A DNA stretch of 64,000 nt. Source: Pteria penguin. Lineage: Eukaryota; Mollusca; Bivalvia; Pterioida; Pteriidae. Where the stretch lies: contig CM068587.1 of NCBI GenBank assembly GCA_035048485.1, forward strand, positions 52,691,501-52,755,500. Direction: 5' to 3'. The notes under the pieces are model-generated. The model saw nothing but the letters and a program-made list of their open reading frames with translations. It was not told the origin of the DNA and made no database searches. Shown here one piece after another: positions 37,253 through 47,600 of the stretch; the stretch's first letter is position 1; each line of letters opens with the position of its first letter. Position numbers and translations under genes: made by a program.

Positions 37253-38528
37253 CATTAATCATGAATTATTAACCATAATAATTACAACACATGCACTTTA
37301 TCCTCTTTATACTCTTTCGACCACTAGGTCTCGCTATTGGTTCGCAGAGATGATGAAATCATCAGATTCAATGGTCAATGTGGTACTTTATTAGTGCCGC
37401 ACTGAAAATGCATCAGCGTGTTCGTATTTTGTCTTACAACAATTTACTAAATTGATTCCGAGGTTGTAGCAATATATGAATCAAATCCGTCACAAAATGA
37501 GAAACATATACATATATAACATAGTACTATAGTATATATATACCTGGCATCTTTAACACAATCTTTTTCATCTTATTATAGAAGTCGTCTTTCACGAACT
37601 TTGGTACAATATATCCTAGATGCATAATGTCTTTACAATTCTTTGATTGTACTGCTTTTACCGCATAAAAACCTTGCGGAATTCGTTTACGTTTCTTGTC
37701 ATGGTGTGTTTTGTTGGTCTGAAAAAAGAGGAAAAATGGATATATTTAGAAAATATTGAACGTATAAGAATAGTATCAAACTTGATTCATTTTCTTGTAT
37801 TACTTTATTCAACGTATGTCGACACCAAAGAGCATGGGTTTAGATGTCTTCGGGAAACTTGAGATCTTACAACCGTTCTATCTCGGGCCTCTCCGTTGCA
37901 TACTCGGAAAAACAATCTCGAATGTATTACGAAACGCCGGATGTTAAAATTCTCACAAGATGGCAGATTTCGATTATTGTATTCAGTATTCTTTCGATAG
38001 AATCCAGTGTTCTAAAGATCTAAATAAGGAGTAGGTAGATGTTTCACGTTATTTATAAACAACATGAGGAAGTTGTTTTCTGCATTTATATGTTTCAGTG
38101 TGGGCGCCGCCATGTTTAATCCACCATAATACATTCGAGGTTGTTTTCGTGTTTGCGACGGAAAGACCCGAGATGCTGCGATTGGAGGAATTACGGTGTA
38201 ACTAACGTAACTCGTTGATAAACAGGTGCACCTTCTTCAAATGATATTGCGTGAAAATGCGTCTAATACATGACTTCAAAGGACAAAGATGCCACTTCTA
38301 GTGATATGACATAATGAGCGTCAAAATTAACGACAATTAACACCAGTCATGTTCTATACACAGTTATAGATGGAAGTTGTTTCCTTCTTGAGTAATTTTC
38401 GGAAAGCATTCGGTCATTGAATTAAACAGCTCTGTTAAATAAAACCATATGGTACTTTTTCTTTTACACATTCGCGGTCCCATAGAATTAAATTAGGTCC
38501 ATGATCTAATAACACTGAAGATGCTCAG

Positions 38529-38568
<40 letters not shown>

Positions 38569-39021
38569 GTCGTCGTCATGATCATCATCATAGTCATGAT
38601 CATTATCATCATCAGCAGCAACATCCTCATCCTCATCATCGTCACCATCCTCCTCCTCCTCCTCCTTCTCATCATCATCATCATCATTCGTGATTGCCAT
38701 TTGTTTTGAATTCTTTACCTCATTCCCACGTGGTCGTCTTCTCTTTAATGTGTAAGGTACCTCTCCGTCAGCTTTCCATCTAGGCTGAACATTTAATGGT
38801 ACGTTAAAGTCAAACTCGTCAGCTCTATTAATTTTTGTTCCAGCAGGATGACTGCCAGCTTTGATGTATGTCTTTTTATAAGCTCCGCCATCTTTAAATT
38901 TTGACAAAATTTTTTTCATTTTTTTCTCCACTGCTTCTCTAGATTCCGATCTATCATCGTTGCTAACCTTTACTCTCCTATCATACAAGTCTTCTAGATA
39001 TCTATTAAGCGATGATGCCAT
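33899..39021 (-). CDS. cGAS-like receptor 2 (Mab-21/cGLR nucleotidyltransferase)
   Basis: Reverse-strand exons in order: 39021-38719, 37718-37544, 35426-35035, 34138-33899 (stop TAG 33901-33899); phases 0, 1, 0; 369 residues. Closely similar to gene 1 throughout: 'MASSLNRYLEDLYDRRVKV', 'AGSHPAGTKINRADEFDFN' (G56-S57, E69, D71), third acidic residue D187 in 'YTISVDIS', 'WPRQTTRECLDQDLIEKVQK', and 'HLLFWYNE...YFDPDRN' at the C-terminus. Exon 2 is not an ATG-started open frame; I found it by splice signals and homology ('IPQGFYAVKAVQSKNCKDIM'). Exon 3 is 392 nt, the same as in genes 1 and 3. An acceptor-like 'tttcag' touches the ATG, so a 5' untranslated exon is likely. The gene is tail-to-tail with gene 1. 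Catalytic residues are intact, so an active sensor is likely; the ligand is unknown. Confidence 0.93.
34327..34406. repeat. (AC)n microsatellite in intron 3 of cGLR gene 2
   Basis: CA-rich dinucleotide tract with a few TA/CG interruptions. The Cys/Val run it encodes on the minus strand is not part of exon 4, which starts at 34138 after a clean acceptor. Confidence 0.95.
36470..37252 (+). repeat. Repeats in intron 2 of cGLR gene 2: family A copy, gacctt-type repeat, (AC)n
   Basis: A diverged family A copy occupies about 36470-36740. Then comes a 'gtctgtcagtctgtctgcct ... cttgaactttg' repeat related to 7090-7680, and a pure (AC)n tract at 37193-37251. Confidence 0.75.
38526..38695. repeat. (CAT)n microsatellite in intron 1 of cGLR gene 2
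   Basis: CAT trinucleotides with CGT and CCT variants, about 170 bp, directly after the exon-1 donor. On the minus strand it reads as an Asp/Glu run. The canonical donor GAG|gtaaag at 38719/38718 excludes it from the mature coding sequence. Confidence 0.95.
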
Positions 39022-39054
39022 CTGAAATTTAAATAGAAATATACAATACCTGTG

Positions 39055-39136
39055 TCTTTTTCTAACTTTAATTTTTGTTGATTTAAAGTGAGCACATGGC
39101 AACTTTAAATCACAAAAATTTAAAGTTAGAAAAAGA
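39055..39136. repeat. Perfect-looking hairpin just upstream of cGLR gene 2 start
   Basis: Arms 39055-39089 and 39102-39136 (TCTTTTTCTAACTTTAA.. and its complement) pair with few mismatches around a 12-base loop, 34 bases upstream of the ATG. It could be a small inverted-repeat element or a structure in the 5' leader; function unknown. Confidence 0.8.
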
Positions 39137-39343
39137 TACTTGTCTGGTTAACATCCCAGTTGTAATATTATAAATCAAAGCAAATTGTCATAAAATAATA
39201 CTCGAATTGACTATATGCTATTGTAACATTCGAATGCACTTAACAATAGTTTCTGTTTTCTCATTTCCTGAAATTTTTTTCCTATCGATCTACTTATATT
39301 ATCTTATCTTATTATTGTCTTATTAATTTTATTTTTTAGGAAT

Positions 39344-39511
39344 GAATCTAATTTTTTTTTCCTTTAATGGAGGTATACCAAAAAAAAAAAAAAAAAAAAA
39401 AAAGGACGGAAAACTGCATCATTGCGCGTATCGCATGATGCATAAAATATAAGTTTTCCGTCTTTTTTATGGTTTGGTATATCTCCATTCAACGAAAAAC
39501 AAATTAGATTA
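39344..39511. mobile_element. MITE family 2, complete copy
   Basis: Arms GAATCTAA(T)n..AATGGAGGTATACCA and TGGTATATCTCCATT..TTAGATT are inverted repeats. They enclose GGACGGAAAACTGCAT and its complement around GCGCGTA. A poly(A) run lies inside. A half copy is at 63048-63116. Confidence 0.8.
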
Positions 39512-42084
39512 TTTCCTTATCATTTAATTCCTATCAAAGATGTTAAAATTATATTCTCAGAAATTGGTACGTTATGTACCCACTATTTCTAATCTCTAAT
39601 TTTCTTTTTAAACCAATCAAAATGCATGTTACATGTAAAATTAAATGATTACCTATTGCCTATTGTAGTAGGTGAGAAAATTAGGGTCGACACAACTCTG
39701 CCGGTATGTCTTTCTTTCATCATACCAGGTCATTGTTATTAAATTTAAATTCGCCTTACTATTAAAGGTGAAATTACTTTGGAAATTCGCAGAGATGTCA
39801 AAAGTTCCAAAACTTTTAATTAATCGACTTATAAGTCAACAAGCCTTTATTTCTGTATAATATTTTGAAGTAAGCATGAAGGTCTGAGTTAAGACCCAGT
39901 GAGGTGGACTCCATTAGTTAATATTGTGTTCAAATAACATAGTATAAAGTCTTGAAGAAATACGGTATTTTAGGGCATCACTTGACTGCGTGATCATGAT
40001 TGGTTGGTTAATTGGTGTTTTACGTCGCTTTCAACAATTTTTCAGTTATATCACGACATGGAAGCAGGAGGTAACCAACCTCTTAAACATAGTGGCGCAA
40101 GACTGTGTGATGAAATATAAAGCAGACTAAGGTATGTATCTCGACATACCTCCTGTCTTTTTTCTCCTTCTTATTTTCCTCGTCCAGTCCCCTCTCTCAT
40201 TTTTCTGTCATGCCTGAGGCGTGGACATGGTGAGAGGGAGAGGGAAAAATGGCAGTAGTAAGGAATGTAGTGGGGTGGGAGGGAGGAAGGAGGTGCAAGG
40301 TGGAGGAAAGGTAAGAAGAGGAAGAAGACGGTCGGAAATTCGTGTAAATTAGATGTTTATGTGATTAAAAGTTCTTAGTTAGCGTTAAGGCATTTCGCGC
40401 ATTGCTCTGTCAAAGATGGCAAAGTTATTTAATTACCCACTTCATTTATAACTAAATTTTATTTGAAACATACTAGCATTTAACCGAATGTTTTCACCGT
40501 CATAGAGAAAAGTCTGGAAAGAAAACACCACACACAATCTCCTGCACAGACTAGTAACGCAACAAATATAAACAATGTTACTAAATCATTTAATTGATTT
40601 CTGACTACATTGTCAATTGCGTACTGCCCCAACCCTCTCTCTTCCGTCTCATCTTTGTCCTGTCTTACCATAACACCTATCGAAACATCTCAGGTATATT
40701 CGTAATAAATATGGTAAGATATACGATATTTTTCGAGTATGAAAAATGCCGAGTTATTCCGATAGGTGTTTTATTTTCGGTTTCCATTCCACGCAAGTCC
40801 ACGTATGATAAAACTATTTCTTTAGATAATATAAAAATAAGTACACGTCATGCTCAGCACTACAAATAAATGAGATAGACGAGCAGGTAAGAGGTAACGT
40901 TTTTACTTAGGTTTCTTTTTAATTGAGATTGCAGATTGCGAATGATATTCTGCGACATAAAATTAGGAACACCCATGATGCTACATTACGAACCCCCCCC
41001 CCCCCCCCCCCCCCCCCTTCTTTACCACACTGTGTCAACTTTTTGCGTATTGCTCTGTGGCATCGTGGAGATAAACTTCGTTGGGTGATCATTTCACTGG
41101 CGGATCTTGAGAGGGGGTGCTATTTCAGTCGGAAAAGCCCCCCGAAGTAATTTTCGACCATTTTAGAGCTACAACCCCTTTCCCCCTTTCAGGATCGTTT
41201 AGTGCAAAACTTTAGTCATGGGAAGCTGCAATCCCCGTTCAAAATGTTTTAGATCTGTCTATGCATTTTAAGTGCTTTGTAGCAATAACTATCGATTCTT
41301 ATATTGGGCATAATCATAAATATAAATTTGAATGAAAGCTCTTGCTCTGTTTAATAACGAAATACCTCTCCTTTTGCTGACGGATTTCTGACAAAAAACC
41401 CACAAATTTTCCGAAGCGGGAAAGGCTGTGTAAATTTTTTGCGCATGCGCACCATAGTATAGAACTACATATTATCGTATTTTTACTGTTTGTGTGCAGA
41501 CAAAGACAAGGCGTTCCGATTGTAAATTTTTCATTTTATATTCTGAGCCCGGCTTTACATATGAAAACTATGGAAAGCCTGTGCGCAATGAAATTACTGA
41601 TTGCTTTTTCCTTTTGCTAATTGCTTTTTGCCAATTGCTTATGGTGTTAATTTAAATTTTGGGTAGTAATTTTGCCTGATTTCCTACCTGCGACGGATAG
41701 ACCCCTACTCCGCTTTCGTAGATCAAAAGTTGGCATCTTATGGGTGAAAAAAAGTGCGCTGAATTAAATGGCTGTTTTACTAATTGCTTTTTGCCAATTG
41801 CTGATTGCTTTTTTGCTGAATGTTTTTTACTAATTGAAAATTGAAAATTGTTTGTTTTGCTATTTTTTCTTTACTTGGTAATTATATAGTTCCGTAGTAA
41901 GTAAACTATCATTTGCAAATATTTCTCCGGTGACGGATTCAGAGAGGGGGGGGGGGGCTGGAGGGAATGTCCCCCCAATCCCTTAAACAGCAAAGAGGGT
42001 GGTGGTGGTGGTAGAGGGAAATAGAGAGAGACGCGACATACTATTATTATCCGATAATCGTAGGTCTTCTCGATGGTGACCGCC

Positions 42085-42230
42085 TTATAGTACGACAGCC
42101 CGATAGTCCGACGGCCTTATAGTCCGACAGCCCGACAGTTCGACGGCCTGATAGTCCGACAGCCCGATAGTCCGACTGCCTGATAGTCCGACAGCCCGAT
42201 ATTTCGACGTCCCGATAGTTGGACTGATTA
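42085..42230. repeat. About 21-bp tandem repeat 'agtccgacagcccgat'
   Basis: Seven or so imperfect units alternating 'gtccgacagcccgatagt' and 'gtccgacggcctgatagt'. The same repeat is present in inverse orientation at 42905-43010 ('gctgtcggacaatcgg'), so the two blocks bracket about 0.7 kb. Confidence 0.85.
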
Positions 42231-44244
42231 CGAAATTAAACGTACCCGAGTCGTGCAAACAGTTTTCGGAGTGCGAAAACATTTTCCCGGCTAAGCATCA
42301 CACATTGCCCCGGTTGACACCGGTAGAAACATACAAAACAAACATACATTACTTAGTAATTAATTTCACACTTTTCTCATCCTTTTTCTCTTTCCCTTGT
42401 CAAAATCTCGAGATCGGTTAAGGCGGGCCCTTACATTCTACCTTGACAAAATTCCTGGAACCGCGCCTGTGGCGAGGCGATTTTTTCAGTGACTACATTG
42501 AGGTCATTATTCACCAGACGGGTGAAGCATTCATTTTCATTCAAAAAGATCGAAGAAAATTGTGTTGACAAAAAGTGTAGGAAAACTGGTAGGAAGGTCT
42601 GACAATCGGATGGGGGCAAATAAACCGATAACAGACTTTAATCACTTTACTTTTAAACATGTTCTCTGTCTAACCAATAACGTTAAAGACAGATAAGATT
42701 TAGTCATGGAAGGGGAGCGGGCAACAGCTCAAAATTGGCCAATAAGTACCTATCCTGGTACCCTTTTTTGACAAAATTGGGGGGGGGGGGGCGCTAACCC
42801 CGTTCCCCTCTTAATCCCACCATTGGGGTATTTGTATCTCGGGTTGGCCCATTCACCTAGAATTGTCAAAAGACAAGTTTTTACATGTTTTAGTGCAATA
42901 CCATCTATCGCTGTTGGGTGTCGGATTATCGGAAGGCCGGACAATCGGGGCTGTCGGACAATCGGGCTGTCGGAACTTTGGACTATCGGACTATTAGGCT
43001 TGAACCTACTCGGCTTCTCCGGAGGGAAAATTGCGGGTGTGAAGCGCAGGCCATTCATTAATGGTGGAGAAAAGGGGTTGGTAAAGAGACACGAGGGAGT
43101 GGAGAGGGCGAATCTTAACCCCACACCCACACCCTTTTTGTGACGTGTCTGTAGCCTCATTGTAGGCGTAGAGTCCATTTTTATGATATACAACAGAAAA
43201 TGATAAGGTCACAACTCTCTTGGAGTAAAGTTGATTTTGTTTAGTGTAAGGATCTGGCTTACAAAATAATAATTGTTGTATTTAATTGATATTGTGTTTG
43301 TGTTCGTCTACATAATTCAATGTAAATAAATAATATTTATCCTTTTGTTTCAGTTTGATTAGCTCGACCAGAGATCAGAAAAGCTTATGCGATACCACTC
43401 GTTGTCCGTTCGTCCATCTATAAACAATTTGCTCTTTATCGCTACTCCTCTGAGATTTGATTATGGGCTAGAAGTATTCCCTATAAAAAGGCTATATGAT
43501 TTAGTGCATGTGTAATTTTGAACCTGAGTCCAATCCTCGGGAGTGGAAAACAGGCGTGGTCTTGAAATCTTGTTATGGCTTCTTTTCTAATATAAATATC
43601 TATTATTCCTTTCCATATTAAGACTATAGAATTCCTCAGAGTGAAAAGAAATCCAGTATAAGCCATCGTTCAATTAGCTCCGCCTGTCCGTTTAATGGAA
43701 AAAAAACCCAGAGATAAACCAGTGGTAAGCAGAGGATGCGGGGTTGCAGCCCCTTTGGTCTAAAATTATGCCCAACAAAGATTATTTTGGCTAGGTTCAG
43801 ACAGAGCATTGCAAGCAGATAGCACCCCTTTTTATTCTAGATCTGTCTATGCACTGGCGAGCAATTTAGTTCTACTTGATCTGATCACTATTGAGATTTA
43901 AGAGCCATTCTCTTATCAAAATGCTTTCCTATATTTCCTTTAAACATTTCGTGCGTTTCGCCGTTTCGGATATATTGAACCCTGCACAACGCTCGACTTC
44001 AGTTGATATTTTGGCGTCACAAGTATTCATATTAGTAGTAGAAACAGTACAAAGCAAAAAGCAATTTTATTATTGACAAAACGCAATTCGCAATTAGCAA
44101 AAAGCAAATAGCAATTTCATTGCGCACCGGCTTTCCATAGAAAACAGCAGTAACCGGAGCTGTTATTTTCGTTTTTACACTGAAAATTAGTTTTGCAATT
44201 TTCAATACTTCTTCGTCTTTGCCCATGATATTAAATAAGCAACA

Positions 44245-44246
<2 letters not shown>

Positions 44247-44306
<60 letters not shown>

Positions 44307-44376
44307 TAACAGTATTAAATAAATAAATAAATACCCCCGCCCCCAAATGAAATAAATAAATAGAAAATAAACAAGA

Positions 44377-44408
<32 letters not shown>

Positions 44409-44409
44409 T
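44247..44409. repeat. (AAT)n and (CAT)n microsatellites upstream of cGLR gene 3
   Basis: AAT repeats at 44247-44302, AAAT-like repeats to 44370, CAT repeats at 44380-44409. The Ile- and Met-rich open frames here are artefacts. Confidence 0.95.
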
Positions 44410-44693
44410 CTTTTATACACATAATTATGCCTTGTAAGTCAAAAACCAACTTACAGTTTTATACTTGAATAATAAAAAGAACCAATTTGAAAATCTTACT
44501 TTCAAAAATATACATTAACTTTTAAATTGAAGCACATTAACTTTTGTAAATTTTTGAAGACGTAAAAATAACGGATTGGCAAAGCGGAAAAAATTTGTGG
44601 GTAAGTTGTCAATATATAGGGTGCAGTTAGAAAAAACCCCACATGCTTTGGTATTATCATTATCATCTTTTTAGACAGTAACGATAAGAAAAG

Positions 44694-47600
44694 ATGAGTT
44701 CTCCAAGAAAGTGTTCACAATGTGGGGAATACAGATTTAGATCTCCGGCACAATCATCTTGCCATGAACGAATGAATCATGCTACAGTTGTCTGTGGCTG
44801 CGGCAGCAAATTTCTCGATGAGAAAAGCCTACAAGAACACGAGAAAATCATGAAACAAAATCAGAAATCTGATGCATGTAGCGACTGTTGTCGCTCCTTT
44901 GAAACAGCACGGGCGCTCAATGACCATCGACGTTCTAAGGGACATAACCCACCAATAGAAAATACTCGCTGTGACTGCGGAAAGCTGTGTAAATCGCCCA
45001 GTGGGTTGGAACAGCATAAACGAGATAAGCAAATGAAACTGGGAGTGTGGGAACCAAAGTACAAGAGCAAAGAAGAGTACTATGACAAATTCTACAAAGA
45101 AAAGGTCATGGTAGACAAAGCTGACAAGAAGAAGAGCGTAGAAAGGCATCGACAAATTCTCGATGATATAATGAAAGACGTCAGAAAACAAGAAGGCGGA
45201 GGGATATACAGTACCGAAATACGGAAGGCTGGAAGTCATGCTACGGGGACAAAAGTAGGAAAGGCGGATGAATTTGATACAAACATACCACTGACAGTTT
45301 CAACGAAAGAAGTTAAGACCATCGGAACTGTTAACTATATATACAAAGACAAACTTGAACCAAGAGATCCCAAAGTAAGTTTTGTTTTTTGTTTTTGTTT
45401 TTGTTTCTTTTTTTGTTTTGTTTTTGGGGTTTTGGGGGGGGGGGGGGGGGTTAGGGTTTTTTTATTTTTTAAATGGAAACTTAAAATTTAGTTAAAATGT
45501 AAATATGTAAAGCAAAAGCAAAAAACAAATTAAATTCTACCTGAAAGTATATTTATCTTGGTTCTCTCAACAACTTGGTCAGTGTGCAGACTAAAGTATA
45601 TACTTGTATTGGATCTATTTGTTGGATCAATTACTTAGAAATGGAAATATATTTCATACAAGGATTCCAGAATCTGTTGTAATTTTTTCTTTTCGTTTTT
45701 TCATCTTTTTCGTATATATTTGCAGGGTCCACAACCAAATAATCTGAATGTAAAGAGGACGCTAGTTCCGAACCCCAAAGGGAAACAGCATCATATCCCA
45801 TTGGGTTGTGCCACTGTAACCCCGACTGAGAACATTCCGGGAAAATTTACCTACTCCGGTGACCTCATAGCGAGAAAAGTTAAAGAGGATTTATATGATA
45901 AAATGAAAGCTTCCATAACAAGACTTGGATACAAAGGTACCTATTTCTTCTATTAATGAAATGAACACATATTTTAATTATTCTATGTTTGTTTGAATGT
46001 TTCCTTCATATTTTTTGATAATAATAATATTATTATTATCATTATGAATGATAGTTCGCATGAGTCCTTCAAAGTCTTTGAATTTGACCTTGATATCATT
46101 GAAAAGTATTTGAATACTTGATATAATTCTTGAAAGTCCTTGAATTTCTTGCTAGGTTTATTTTTCTGAGCTATTATCAGTAGACTTGATGGAAAAAATC
46201 CGAAAGAAATAAAATACAATAAAACAAAACACAAACACACACCCCTTCACACACCCACACCCCCCACACCCCACACCCCACACACACACACACTTACACA
46301 CACACTTCATATTTGAAATGCGTACTCAGCTAATAAAGCCCTTTCAAATGACACCAAGGTCGATGACCTTTTCACCTTGACAATGACCTTCGCGCTAAAA
46401 AAAAAAAAAAAAAAAACCAGCAGAACTTTGTTCGCTGGGGGGCATTAGTTTTTTTATAAACATAGCTTGTTTTTTATTTTTGCATTTTTGTGTTTCTTTC
46501 TTCTTCTTTTTTTCTTTCTTTTTTGGTTTGTTTTTTGTTTTTTCTTTGTTTCTTTGTTAAGGTGTTTTTTGTTTTTTGGGGGTGTGTTTGTTTTTTGCTT
46601 TTGGTTATAGATTTTTATGGGTGGTTGTGTTTTTTTAAAGGAATGGTTTTTGTTATTGTTTTAGGTCACTGTAAGACTATTGTATTTTGATGACTGCGGC
46701 ACATGCCGCATCTCATCTCTCTCATCATCTATCCTTTTCATGCCCATTGGCACATAAGGCGCTTGACCTTGCTTTTCGTATCCTGTTCTTAACATCCCCT
46801 ACACATCCACCTTTGGTTGTCACTATACCACTGCGGTGTGTAAATCAATCCACATCTTCCAGTTTTCCCCCATTAATTTCAATCCTATCTGTATTGCTGG
46901 TGTTCAATCTTTGTATGATCTTACTCTTCTTGCCATTTCTCCTTATTCTCATTCTGTCTGATTGTTTTTTTCACTGACAATATTTTACTCTGCAGGTCTT
47001 GAAACTTTGATGATAGGAGTCATCTCCGAAGTCTAGATCTTCCAGTTTTGTGGTAAAATTCCATCCGATTCATCAACTGATTCTCGGGGTAATTGCTGTT
47101 TTAATATCCGGTCTAATGCCAACAGGAATAAAAACCCAGACATTACACAGCTTTGTTTCACGCCGGTTGTGATCCTGAACAACTCCGTTTCCTCGCCATT
47201 TTCAAGGGCAGTACAAGTAGTGTATGAATACAGAAGCTTTACCATCCGCACAATCTTGTCTGGTATTCCATAAGAGCTCATAATTTTCCACAAGCTGTCT
47301 CTGTGTATGGAGTCGAATGCTTTCTCAAAATCAATGAAATTGAGATATAACGTGGTATTTCATTCCACACACTGTGCGATAATGTTTCTTGAAATGAACA
47401 ATTGCTGTTGTCCCTCTACCTCTGCGAATCCCTACCTCTATTTCTCTCAGCATATGATTGACTCCTTTCTTGATTTTTCTAATGATGACTTTTCCAAAGA
47501 TTTTGCTTGAACTGATAGCAGAGTTATTCCCCTCTAATTGTCACACACTGATCACCTTTCTTAGGTATCTTGACAATGAAGCCTTTGTTCTATTTTTTGG

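Larger units (their letters stand above)
39512..44693. other. Repeat-dense spacer between divergent cGLR genes 2 and 3
   Basis: The two genes are head-to-head about 5.7 kb apart. Contents: SINE-like fragment near 40010-40110 ('ggtgttttacgtcgctttca'); poly(C) at 40989-41017; nested inverted repeats described in findings (41564-41650 with 44055-44145; 42085-42230 with 42905-43010); poly(G) at 41947 and 42780; (AAT)n at 44247-44302; (CAT)n at 44380-44409. No gene was recognised; promoters of both genes should lie at its ends. Confidence 0.6.

Noticed and set aside
38493..38687. Met-, Asp- or Ile-rich proteins over 38493-38709, 12468-12822, 44032-44420 and 55888-56121
   Set aside because: These are translations of CAT, AT, AAT and related microsatellites.
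42750..43193. 147-codon minus-strand frame
   Set aside because: It runs across the inverted 21-bp repeat block and poly(C/G) tracts and has no recognisable domain.
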